Assembly: GCF_010692745.1 (NCBI RefSeq)
Contig: NZ_JAAHTB010000041.1
Span: forward strand, 1 to 33,241
From: Methylobacterium sp. BTF04
GTDB lineage: Bacteria; Pseudomonadota; Alphaproteobacteria; Rhizobiales; Beijerinckiaceae
DNA length: 33,241 nt
Reading direction: 5' to 3'
The position numbers were made by a program, and so were the translations under genes. Below are positions 1 to 7,151 of the stretch, piece by piece. Positions within the stretch are counted from its first letter, which is position 1, and every line of letters begins with the position of its first letter. Below the pieces are notes generated by a model that was not told the DNA's origin, did not search any database, and saw only the letters and a list, made by a program, of their open reading frames with translations.

Positions 1-55
1 TTACGCTACGCTCGCCGCCTCAGATCCACTGCCCTCATGAATAAGACGGGCTAGG
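1..55. repeat. Left copy of 55-bp terminal inverted repeat
   Basis: These 55 bases are the exact reverse complement of the last 55 bases of the window (33187-33241), and identity stops at base 56. Read toward the outside, both copies start with CCTAGCCCGTCTTATTCATG. This fits a contig broken at both ends in the same multicopy sequence, probably one end of an insertion sequence whose body lies outside. A 55-base match is also the overlap length left by a common de Bruijn assembly k-mer size. The family of the element cannot be told from this fragment. Confidence 0.85.
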
Positions 56-383
56 CCGTTGGCGCCGCCTGCGTCAACGGCACACCGCTGCTTTCACACT
101 CCGATCTCGCTCCGCTGGTCGCTTGGCCGGCCAACAGATGCGCACGTGCAACAGGGCCCGAACGCGTTGACGCGCGACGCGCCCGGCCGCGTCGTCCACA
201 TCTGGGTCATCAGCGCCCGACCTCGGGCGGCGACAGCCGAAACCGCCGAAAAGCCGCGTACCGATCGGCGGAGGCTCATGCGGATGCAACCTAATCTGCG
301 CCGATGGATTGACGCTTCATTGGAGTTGTTCTAATTAAGAACAGCGCGGACGGGGTTTCGTCCAACGGATCGGGAGAGACACG
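56..383. other. Intergenic stretch without a convincing gene
   Basis: Open frames exist on both strands here, but their translations are Arg/Pro/Ala-rich, lack recognisable motifs and overlap one another, as expected for shadows in GC-rich DNA. A short inverted repeat (CCGTTG at 56-61, CAACGG at 75-80) lies next to the terminal repeat. The right part probably holds the promoter and leader of the small gene starting at 384. Confidence 0.5.
309..335 (+). promoter_or_regulatory. Possible sigma-70 promoter for the small gene at 384
   Basis: A TTGACG -35-like box (309-314) is followed by a TCTAAT -10-like box (330-335) after a short 15-base spacer, in a locally AT-rich patch upstream of the gene. 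The -35 is good, but the spacing is shorter than usual, so this is tentative. Confidence 0.3.
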
Positions 384-593
384 ATGGCCAGCAATCACAG
401 CGCGGCGTGCGAAAGCTGCCGCTTCTTCGACGACCACAAGATCAATGGCGGCATGGCTGCCGGCGACGAAGGCCTGTGCCGCTTCAACCCGCCGGTGAGC
501 CAGCCCGAGCCGAAGTCCCCGGGCCTGTGGCCAGTGGTTGCTTCCAAGGATTGGTGCGGCCACTTCACAGCCGAAATGTCCGCCGCCGAATAA
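384..593 (+). CDS. Small four-cysteine protein of unknown function
   Basis: This encodes a 69-residue protein. The start is supported by a GGAGAG ribosome-binding site at about 371-376. It has a CxxC pair near the N-terminus (CESC, residues 10-13), a third cysteine in GLCRFNPP and a fourth in WCGHF near the C-terminus. That spacing could bind a metal such as zinc, but this is inference. There is no signal peptide or membrane segment, so it is probably cytosolic. It is a single-gene unit ending in a strong terminator at 618. The overlapping minus-strand frame (291-671) lacks a ribosome-binding site and any motif. The family resembles short conserved hypothetical proteins of Rhizobiales, and I do not know its function. 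Confidence 0.7.
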   Translation: MASNHSAACESCRFFDDHKINGGMAAGDEGLCRFNPPVSQPEPKSPGLWPVVASKDWCGHFTAEMSAAE

Positions 594-617
594 ACGACGA
601 CTTTCATCTTCGCGGAT

Positions 618-648
618 AAAAGCCGGTGCGAAAGCGCCGGCTTTTTTC
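618..648 (+). terminator. Rho-independent terminator with GAAA tetraloop
   Basis: The 9-bp stem AAAAGCCGG / CCGGCTTTT (618-626 with 637-645) is extended inward by a U-G wobble and a GC/GC pair closed by a GAAA tetraloop. It runs into a T-tract (642-647). It ends the small gene at 384-593. Confidence 0.85.
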
Positions 649-820
649 GTATGAGCCCATGACCTTCCCACACGAAGTATTTCTGCGCCCGATGCATGAG
701 CCGGTCATGATCCCGTCACCTTCGCATCCGATGGCGGGACATTACGGTACAGGGCGACAGCCGACGCGCCGCGCTGCGGGCCGGACCCGGTGGGTTCAGG
801 CGTATGGGGATAGTTGAGAC

Positions 821-1474
821 ATGACGTATCGATCGTTCACGGACGTGGCCGGACGCCTCGTAGCGCCGCTCGCGGGCCTCGTCCTGGCCGCGCTGCCCGG
901 CCTGGCGCATGCCGCGACGCTAAATGACCCGAGTGGAACCTGGCTCACCGAGGACGGCCGCGCCCGTATCCGCCTCGAGAAGTGCGGCCCGCAGCTGAAC
1001 AACCTGTGTGGCTACGTCGTCTGGCTGAAGGTGCCCCTGAACGACCAGGGCCAGCCGCGGATCGATTTCAAGAATCCCGATACGAAGAAGCAGGCCCGCC
1101 CGTCGCTCGGTCACCAGCTCGTCATGGGCCTGAAGCCGAACGCCGACGCCCGCTATGCCGGCAAGATCTACAATGCCGACGAGGGCAAGTTCTACGACGT
1201 CACGATCTGGACCGAGCAGCCCACGGAACTCTCTGTGCGCGGCTGCATGCTGGCGATCCTGTGCGGCTCTCAGACCTGGAACAAGGTGAGCGACGTGGCG
1301 CCCGGCCAGCTCACCGCTCAGACCAACACGCCCGGAGGCCCGCGGGCCGATGCCGAATGGGCTGCGAAGCCGACGGCAGCAGCGGGCGCAGCGCCCGGCA
1401 CAAAGCCGGCCGTGAAACCGGCTACCAAGCCGGCTGCGGGTGCCGCTCCGGCCGCCGCGCCCACCGAAGAGTAG
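821..1474 (+). CDS. DUF2147-family exported protein
   Basis: This encodes a 217-residue exported protein. A Sec-type signal peptide is visible: a basic N-terminus, a hydrophobic stretch at about residues 12-28, and an AHA/A cleavage site after residue 31. The mature part opens with a DUF2147-type segment (PSGTWLTEDG, then RIRLEKCG and LCGYVVWL) and continues with YAGKIYNADEGKFYDVTIW and RGCMLAILCGSQTW. The C-terminal 40-odd residues are a low-complexity Ala/Pro/Lys/Thr tail, which may be a wall- or envelope-associated linker. DUF2147 proteins are small periplasmic proteins of poorly defined role. The gene is convergent with the hydrolase gene at 1533. Confidence 0.85.
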   Translation: MTYRSFTDVAGRLVAPLAGLVLAALPGLAHAATLNDPSGTWLTEDGRARIRLEKCGPQLNNLCGYVVWLKVPLNDQGQPRIDFKNPDTKKQARPSLGHQLVMGLKPNADARYAGKIYNADEGKFYDVTIWTEQPTELSVRGCMLAILCGSQTWNKVSDVAPGQLTAQTNTPGGPRADAEWAAKPTAAAGAAPGTKPAVKPATKPAAGAAPAAAPTEE

Positions 1475-1486
1475 GTTCACCCGTTC

Positions 1487-1514
1487 CCCTTCCCCCTTGC
1501 CCTTGGGGGGAGGG
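1487..1514. terminator. Possible bidirectional terminator between convergent genes
   Basis: A C-rich/G-rich inverted repeat pairs 1487-1496 with 1505-1514 (10 pairs including one wobble) around an 8-base loop. It lies in the 58-bp gap between the convergent DUF2147 and hydrolase genes. No clear T-run follows, so it is a candidate only. Confidence 0.4.
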
Positions 1515-1532
1515 ATCGAGACGACGATACGA

Positions 1533-2759
1533 TCAGTCCACGAGGGCCGCGTAAGTCAGCACCCGCAGCTCGCGCCGGATCGGCAGGGCCGAGGACGGGA
1601 TGAGCTGGGCGAGGAGGACGACCGCGAGATCCTCGGCGGGGTCGATCCAGAAAGCGGTGCTGGCGAGCCCGCCCCAGGCGGCCTCGCCGGGTGTGCCGAC
1701 GATCTGGGCACGGGCGGGATCGAGCATCACCGAAAAGCCGAGCCCGAAGCCGATTCCCGTATAAGCCGATTCCGAGAAGCGCGGCTGGCCCATGGCGGCG
1801 AGGTCGCCGGCCAGATGGTTGGTTAGCATCAAGTCGACGGTCTTGCGGCCGAGCAGACGCACGCCGTCGAGGGCGCCGCGCCCCAGGATGAACCGGCAGA
1901 AGCGCATGTAGTCGGAGGCCGTCGAGACGAGGCCGCCGCCGCCGGAGGCGATGGCCGGAGCGGTGGCGAACCGGCTACCTACCGCGTCGTCGTAGAGCTT
2001 GAGGCTGCGATCGCGAAACAGGCTGTAATTGGCGGCAAAGCGCGGCAGCGCGTCGGCGTGGACGAAGAAATCGGTATCGACCATGCCGAGCGGACCGATC
2101 ACGCGCTCGCGCAGGAAGTCGGCGAAATCCACGCCGGAGATCACCGCGACCAGATGGCCGAGCAGGTCGGTGGCGACGCTGTAGTTCCACTCGGCACCGG
2201 GTTGAGCCAGCAGGGGCTGCCTCGCGAGGCGTCCCACCACCGTGGCGAGGTCGTCGGCCTGGGTCTCGCCGAAATCGACCCCGTTCTGGCGGTAGAGCGC
2301 ATCGACCAGCGTCGCCTCCATGAAGCCGTAGGTCAGGCCAGAGGTGTGGGTGAGCAGGTCGCGGATGGTGATGAGGCGGTTGGCCGGCTCGCTGTCGAAT
2401 TTCACCCGGTTGCCGCCGGTGAGAACCCGCATGTCGGCGAATTCCGGAAGGAAGCGCGTGATCGGGTCGTCGAGCTGGAAGCGACCCTCCTCGTAGAGCA
2501 TCATCACCGCCACCGAGGTCAGCGGCTTCGTCATCGAGTAGATTCGGGCGATCGTATCCGGGGCGAACGGTTTTTCGCGGGCGATATCGGCGAGGCCATG
2601 GGCGCGGAAAAACGGAATCTTGCCGCCCCGCGAGACCATCACCGAGAGGCCGGCGAGGCGGCCGTCGGCCACGAGCCGTTGCATCCAGCCGTCGATCCGC
2701 TCCAGTCGGTCCGGACACAGGCCCACCGCGCCCGGCTCGCTGTCGATCTCGCCCTGCAT
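1533..2759 (-). CDS. Serine hydrolase, beta-lactamase class C / esterase family
   Basis: This encodes a 408-residue protein of the PF00144 family (class C beta-lactamases, D-Ala-D-Ala carboxypeptidases and EstB-type esterases). The SxxK nucleophile motif is visible as SMTK at about residue 75 and the YxN/S-type motif as YSVATDLLG near residue 195. Conserved blocks LLTHTSGLTYG and GIGFGLGFSVM are also present. No signal peptide is seen, which argues for a cytosolic esterase or peptidase rather than a secreted antibiotic-degrading enzyme. The substrate cannot be told from sequence. It is separated from the DUF427 gene, which is on the same strand, by about 77 bp. Confidence 0.85.
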   Translation of the reverse strand: MQGEIDSEPGAVGLCPDRLERIDGWMQRLVADGRLAGLSVMVSRGGKIPFFRAHGLADIAREKPFAPDTIARIYSMTKPLTSVAVMMLYEEGRFQLDDPITRFLPEFADMRVLTGGNRVKFDSEPANRLITIRDLLTHTSGLTYGFMEATLVDALYRQNGVDFGETQADDLATVVGRLARQPLLAQPGAEWNYSVATDLLGHLVAVISGVDFADFLRERVIGPLGMVDTDFFVHADALPRFAANYSLFRDRSLKLYDDAVGSRFATAPAIASGGGGLVSTASDYMRFCRFILGRGALDGVRLLGRKTVDLMLTNHLAGDLAAMGQPRFSESAYTGIGFGLGFSVMLDPARAQIVGTPGEAAWGGLASTAFWIDPAEDLAVVLLAQLIPSSALPIRRELRVLTYAALVD

Positions 2760-2836
2760 GCCCGCCGCTCCATCGCTTCACGCTCCGGGCGCATGTAGCG
2801 GGGCAGGGCGGAGACGACAAACCGCGCCTGGCCGGT

Positions 2837-3337
2837 TCACCAGCCCACGGAGCCCGGCCCGCCCTTGAACGGCCCGACGATGCCGGGCGTGATCCAGCCG
2901 CCATAGAAACCACCGGGCTGCGGTTCGACCCGCAGGTCACCGACGAAGCAGGCATCCATCGGGCCGGCATAGAAAGCGAGGTGGCCGGCGATCGCACGGA
3001 AATCGGGCGTCGGGTCGGGATAGGCCCAGGCAGCGCCCTCGGCACGGCGGCCGCCGGCCGAGACGTCGTGGAGCACGGCGCGTCCCTTCCACTCGCAGAT
3101 GCCGGCCCTTCGCGGGGCTCCGAGGCTGCCGGCCATCACGTCGCCGGGTGGAAAATAATAGGTCGGCGGGTGGCTGGTCTCGAGCACGCGCCAGCCGTCC
3201 CGCGTGTCGGCGATGGTCTCGCCGGCGAAGACCACACGCAGGCGAACGGCGACACGCTCAAGGCGCGGCGGGCGCGGATAGGCCCAGACGCTCTCCTCGT
3301 CAGGCTTAGGGGCAATCGGTGTGGGCCACATGCGCAT
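2837..3337 (-). CDS. DUF427-domain protein
   Basis: This encodes a DUF427 (PF04248) protein. Typical blocks are VVFAGETIADT, a VLETSHPPTYYFP segment, CEWKGRAVLHDV and AWAYPDPTPDF, followed by HLAFYAG. The frame stays open to 3451, but the upstream translation is basic and unlike the family. I chose the ATG at 3337, which has an AAGG-type ribosome-binding site about 8 bases upstream and gives 166 residues; the ATG at 3331 is possible. DUF427 proteins are small cytosolic beta-rich proteins of unknown activity. The gene is divergent from the trehalose-phosphatase gene. Confidence 0.85.
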   Translation of the reverse strand: MRMWPTPIAPKPDEESVWAYPRPPRLERVAVRLRVVFAGETIADTRDGWRVLETSHPPTYYFPPGDVMAGSLGAPRRAGICEWKGRAVLHDVSAGGRRAEGAAWAYPDPTPDFRAIAGHLAFYAGPMDACFVGDLRVEPQPGGFYGGWITPGIVGPFKGGPGSVGW

Positions 3338-3504
3338 CGACGCCTTTTCTCGGGAACACGACTTGGTGAGATAGGGCGTGGCGGGATCCTGGTGCCGATT
3401 TTTCCGGATTCGGGTTTTCGCGAGCCACGGTTTTCCCCTGGCGCGCGTCATGCTAGCGCACGCCTGGATGTCGAATGCCTGGATTTGACGAAGGGACGCC
3501 CTGC

Positions 3505-4260
3505 GTGACCGAGCCGACCGACCTCGCCCTCTACCTCGACTTCGACGGCACCCTGGTGGAGATCGCGCCCACGCCCGATCAGGTCCGCGTCGATCCCGCG
3601 TTGCCCGCGGCCCTGGAGCGGCTGCGCGAACGGCTCGGGGGCGCGCTCGCCATCGTCACCGGCCGGCCGATCGGCGTCATCGACGATTTCCTCAGCCCGG
3701 CCCGGTTCGATGTTGCCGGACTGCACGGGGTCGAGCGCCGGGTCGACGGCGTGGTAAGTGGCGGGACTGCGGACGACCACCCGGCATTGCGCGCACGCAT
3801 CGCCGGGCTCGTCGCGGCGGTCACCGGCCTCGATGCGGTGCTGATCGAGGATAAGGGCGCGTCGGTGGCCGTGCACTGGCGCCTCGCCAAATCCGCCGAT
3901 GCGGCAGCGGCGGAGGAGGCGGTGAAGGCCACCGCCGCAGCGCTGGGAAGCGCCTACCGGCTCCAGCTCGGCAAGGCGGTGGGCGAGATCGTACCGGCCC
4001 TGGCGACCAAGGGCCACGCCATCCGGGCCTTCGCCGAGCACGCCCCCTATGCCGGCCGTCGCGCGATCTTCCTCGGTGACGACCTCACTGACGAGAAGGC
4101 GTTCGCCGTCGTCAACGAGGGCGGTGGCATCAGCGTCCGGATCGGCGCGGCAGACACCATCGCCACGCGTCGCCTGGACCATCCGGAGGCCGTGCGCCGG
4201 CTGCTCTATTCCTGGGCCGACGGCGCCCCCATCGATCCCGACGCCCTGCCACAGGCCTGA
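3505..4260 (+). CDS. otsB: Trehalose-6-phosphate phosphatase
   Basis: This HAD-superfamily enzyme removes phosphate from trehalose 6-phosphate to give trehalose. Motif I is DFDGTLVEIAPTP near the N-terminus, with the nucleophile and acid aspartates. Motif II is IVTGRP and motif IV is FLGDDLTDEKAF. AGLHGVERR is typical of OtsB. An ATG exists at 3475, but a GTG at 3505 has a good GAAGGGA ribosome-binding site at 3489-3495 and starts right before the domain, so I prefer it (251 residues). No otsA synthase gene is in the window, so the substrate must come from elsewhere. Glucokinase follows after 83 bp, suggesting a small sugar-metabolism unit. Trehalose is a common osmoprotectant in this group. 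Confidence 0.9.
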   Translation: MTEPTDLALYLDFDGTLVEIAPTPDQVRVDPALPAALERLRERLGGALAIVTGRPIGVIDDFLSPARFDVAGLHGVERRVDGVVSGGTADDHPALRARIAGLVAAVTGLDAVLIEDKGASVAVHWRLAKSADAAAAEEAVKATAAALGSAYRLQLGKAVGEIVPALATKGHAIRAFAEHAPYAGRRAIFLGDDLTDEKAFAVVNEGGGISVRIGAADTIATRRLDHPEAVRRLLYSWADGAPIDPDALPQA

Positions 4261-4281
4261 AGCGCCGATCGACGATTGCCC

Positions 4282-4324
4282 GCCGGCAGAGCCGGCTCGG
4301 AACGGTTTGCCGGCAGATCCGGCT
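4282..4324. repeat. Short direct repeat between otsB and glk
   Basis: Two 16-base copies, GCCGGCAGAGCCGGCT (4282-4297) and GCCGGCAGATCCGGCT (4309-4324), match at 15 of 16 positions. They repeat with a 27-base period in the intergenic space. The first copy also contains internal inverted symmetry. Its role is unknown. Confidence 0.6.
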
Positions 4325-4343
4325 TGGATAGGATCGCGCGCTC

Positions 4344-5354
4344 ATGTTCGAATTCCCGGTCCTCGTCGGCGACATCGGCGGCACCAATGCGCGTTTTGCA
4401 CTAGTGCCCGAGGCGGGCGCGCCACCGCGCCTGCTCGCCCATGTGGAGACCGCCGGCCATCCCCATCCGAGCGCGGCGATCCGCGCCGCGCTGGCCAAGG
4501 GCGGTGGTGCCGCGCCGCGCTCGGCGATCCTGGCGGTGGCCGCGCGGGTCGACGGTCCGGCGGTTCAGCTGACCAACGCCCATTGGGTGATCGAGGGCGA
4601 GCGGATCGGTCGAGATTTCGGGCTGTCGCGGACGGTCATCGTCAACGACTACGTGCCGGTGGCCGCAGGGGCCGCCAACATCAGCCCCGGCGAGTTGACC
4701 CAGGTCGGCCCCCATCGCGAGGGCGGCATCAAGGGCGATCAGGGTGCGCGCCTCGTGCTCGGCCCCGGCACCGGATTCGGGGCGGCGGCCCTGCTGCCGG
4801 TGGGGGACCGCCTCGCCATCGTCTCGACCGAGAGCGGGCACGTGGATTTTGGCCCGAGCGACGCCCTCGAGCACGCGCTGTGGCCGCACCTGGAGCGGAT
4901 CGAGGGCCGGATCACGGTGGAGACACTCCTGTCCGGTCCCGGCCTGTCGCGCCTGCATGCGGCCTTGCGGCGGATGCGGACCGGCGAAGACGGCCCGAAG
5001 ATCGACCCGGCTGCCGTCACCGAGACCGGGCTCTCGGGAGAAGACGCCGATGCGGCAGCCGCCCTCGAGCTCTTCGCAAAGCTGCTCGGCCGCGTCTGCG
5101 GCGATCTCGCCCTGACCTTCCTCGCCACCGGCGGGGTCTATATCGGCGGCGGCATCGCCCCCCGGATCATCGACGTGCTGCACAAGGGCGGCTTTCGCGC
5201 AGCCTTCGAGCACAAGCCGCCCTTCGTGACGCAGATGGAGGCGATCCCGACCAGCGTCATCGCCGTCCACGATCCTGCGCTCTCCGGCCTCGCGGCCCTC
5301 GCGAGCCATCCCGACCTCTTCGTGTATCACGGCCAGGTGTGGGAGGATGGCTGA
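4344..5354 (+). CDS. glk: Glucokinase
   Basis: This encodes a 336-residue cytosolic glucokinase that phosphorylates glucose with ATP. The phosphate-binding block VGDIGGTNARFAL lies at the very N-terminus. IVNDYVPVAAG carries the catalytic aspartate region, GPGTGFGAA is the second nucleotide-binding segment, and STESGHVDFGP is the glucose-binding ESGH element. GGVYIGGGIAPR is the late glycine-rich block. Length and motif order match proteobacterial Glk of the PF02685 family. It follows otsB, so it could process glucose released from trehalose, which is inference. It is convergent with purD, with a 73-bp gap. Confidence 0.93.
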   Translation: MFEFPVLVGDIGGTNARFALVPEAGAPPRLLAHVETAGHPHPSAAIRAALAKGGGAAPRSAILAVAARVDGPAVQLTNAHWVIEGERIGRDFGLSRTVIVNDYVPVAAGAANISPGELTQVGPHREGGIKGDQGARLVLGPGTGFGAAALLPVGDRLAIVSTESGHVDFGPSDALEHALWPHLERIEGRITVETLLSGPGLSRLHAALRRMRTGEDGPKIDPAAVTETGLSGEDADAAAALELFAKLLGRVCGDLALTFLATGGVYIGGGIAPRIIDVLHKGGFRAAFEHKPPFVTQMEAIPTSVIAVHDPALSGLAALASHPDLFVYHGQVWEDG

Positions 5355-5427
5355 CGCGAGAGCGTCGCCTCAACGACCAAGAGGCGGTTCGGTTTCAACG
5401 GTAACGGCTTGAGGCCGCCGCGTTCCC

Positions 5428-6711
5428 CTAAATCCCCCCGCCGGCGACCTCGCGCGCCACGGCACGGCGGCCGATGTCCCGGCGGCAGAAGCCCTCCGGC
5501 CAATCGATCCGGGCGATGGCGGCGTAGGCGCGGGCCTGGGCCTCCATCATGCTGTCGCCGAGCGCCGTCACTGTCAGCACGCGGCCACCATCGGCGAGCA
5601 CCTGCCCGTTCTCGGCGCGGGTGCCGGCTTGGAACACGATGACGTCGTTGCTGGCGCCGGCCTCGGCGATTCCGCGGATCACCGAGCCCCGCATCACCGC
5701 GCCGGGATAGCCGGCGGCCGCCATCACGACGGTCAGCGCCGCGCGGCGCGCGTCGAACCGGAGGTCGATGCCGGACACGTCGCCCTCGCAGGCGGCGAGC
5801 AGGGCCGGCACGAGATCGGAGGACAGACGCGGCATCAGCACCTGTGCCTCGGGATCACCGAAGCGGGTGTTGTACTCGATGAGCTTGGGACCGTCGGCGG
5901 TGAGCATCAGCCCGGCATAGAGGATGCCGGTGAACGGCGTGCCGCGCGCGCGCATGCCGTCCAGTGTCGGCGCGATGATCGTCTCCATCACCTCCCGCTC
6001 CAGGGCGGGGGTGAGAATGGTGGCCGGCGAGTAGGCGCCCATGCCGCCGGTATTGGGGCCACGGTCGCCGTCGAAGACGCGCTTGTGGTCCTGCGCCGTC
6101 CCCACCGGCACTGCGCGGGTGCCGTCGCAAAGGGCGAAGAAGCTCACCTCCTCGCCGAACAGGCATTCCTCGATGACGATCTCGGCACCCGGATCGGCGA
6201 GCATGCCGCGCACCGCCGCCTCGGCCTGGTCGAGGGTCTCGGCGACCACCACGCCCTTGCCGGCGGCGAGCCCGTCGGCCTTCACCACGATGGGCGCGCC
6301 ATGCGCGGCCAGATAGGCCAAAGCGGGGTCGAGTTCGGTAAAGCGCGCGAAGCCGGCGGTGGGGATGCCGTATTGCGCGCACAACTCCTTGGTGAAGCCC
6401 TTCGAGCCCTCGAGTTGGGCGGCCGCCTTGGTCGGCCCGAAGGCTCGGATTCCGGCCGCCTGCAGGTCGTCGACAAGCCCCGCCACCAGCGGCACCTCGG
6501 GCCCGACCACCACCAAGCCGATACTCTCTCCCGAACAGAAGGCCCGCACGGCGGCATGGTCGGCGACGTCGAGCTCCGGCCGGTTCTCGCCGTAGGCGGC
6601 GGTCCCCGGGTTACCCGGCGCCGTGAACAGGCGGGAGCAGAGCGGGCTTTTGGCGATGGCGTAGGCAAGCGCGTGCTCGCGTCCGCCGGAGCCGATGAGA
6701 AGGATGTTCAT
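5428..6711 (-). CDS. purD: Phosphoribosylamine-glycine ligase (GARS)
   Basis: This catalyses the second step of purine synthesis: ATP-dependent joining of phosphoribosylamine and glycine. The protein starts NILLIGSGGREHALAYAI, the standard PurD N-terminal domain, so the start is the ATG at 6711 (427 residues) although the frame stays open further upstream. VVVGPEVPLVAGLVDDL, GSKGFTKELC and the ATP-grasp blocks KADGLAAGKGVVVA and EYNTRFGDPEAQVL are visible in order. The C-terminal domain includes VMAAAGYPG. The gene stands alone between convergent glk and a divergently oriented small membrane-protein gene. No clear ribosome-binding site is seen at this start. Confidence 0.95.
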   Translation of the reverse strand: MNILLIGSGGREHALAYAIAKSPLCSRLFTAPGNPGTAAYGENRPELDVADHAAVRAFCSGESIGLVVVGPEVPLVAGLVDDLQAAGIRAFGPTKAAAQLEGSKGFTKELCAQYGIPTAGFARFTELDPALAYLAAHGAPIVVKADGLAAGKGVVVAETLDQAEAAVRGMLADPGAEIVIEECLFGEEVSFFALCDGTRAVPVGTAQDHKRVFDGDRGPNTGGMGAYSPATILTPALEREVMETIIAPTLDGMRARGTPFTGILYAGLMLTADGPKLIEYNTRFGDPEAQVLMPRLSSDLVPALLAACEGDVSGIDLRFDARRAALTVVMAAAGYPGAVMRGSVIRGIAEAGASNDVIVFQAGTRAENGQVLADGGRVLTVTALGDSMMEAQARAYAAIARIDWPEGFCRRDIGRRAVAREVAGGGI

Positions 6712-6937
6712 GGGGGTGAGGGTTTTTCCCAAAAGCCGTTCTTTGGAAAGGCCGATTCCGTTTGGCGAGCGCGGCTGTGCACGGGAAGCGTCGCGGCTGA
6801 TCTGACAACGCGCCCGTTGTCCCGCATGTTTCGTGGAGATCGGGTGGAACGAAACCCGGAGCGCCATGTTGTCAGGCATCATGCCAGGTTGTCGCAAATC
6901 CGTCTCGTATTCGGTGGCTTCGCCCCAATTTCGCGGG

Positions 6938-7093
6938 ATGAGCGCGGCCAAGTACATTGTTCGCGGCCGAAGAGCGACGCGAGCCTGCAACGATAACCCG
7001 CGTCCGCGGCATGCGCCGCACTGGTATTGGGCTCTCGCGATCGGAGCCCTACCGACGGCCTGCGCTGCGCTGATTCTGGCGATCCTTCTTTAG
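6938..7093 (+). CDS. Small single-pass membrane protein, unknown
   Basis: This encodes about 51 residues from the ATG at 6938. An open frame continues upstream to 6833 but looks non-coding. The N-terminal half is basic (IVRGRRATRACNDNPRPRH), and the C-terminal 20-odd residues are a single hydrophobic helix ending in ALILAILL. This is a plausible inner-membrane microprotein between divergent purD and xseA. I do not recognise a family, and the start is uncertain. Confidence 0.45.
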   Translation: MSAAKYIVRGRRATRACNDNPRPRHAPHWYWALAIGALPTACAALILAILL

Positions 7094-7151
7094 GACGCTT
7101 GATCGCCGGCGGCCTTTACCTGCCCGGCACCCGGCACTAGCGTCCGCCGCC

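Noticed and set aside
291..671. 126-codon minus-strand frame
   Set aside because: It overlaps the better-supported plus-strand gene at 384, which has a ribosome-binding site, cysteine motif and terminator; this frame has none of these.
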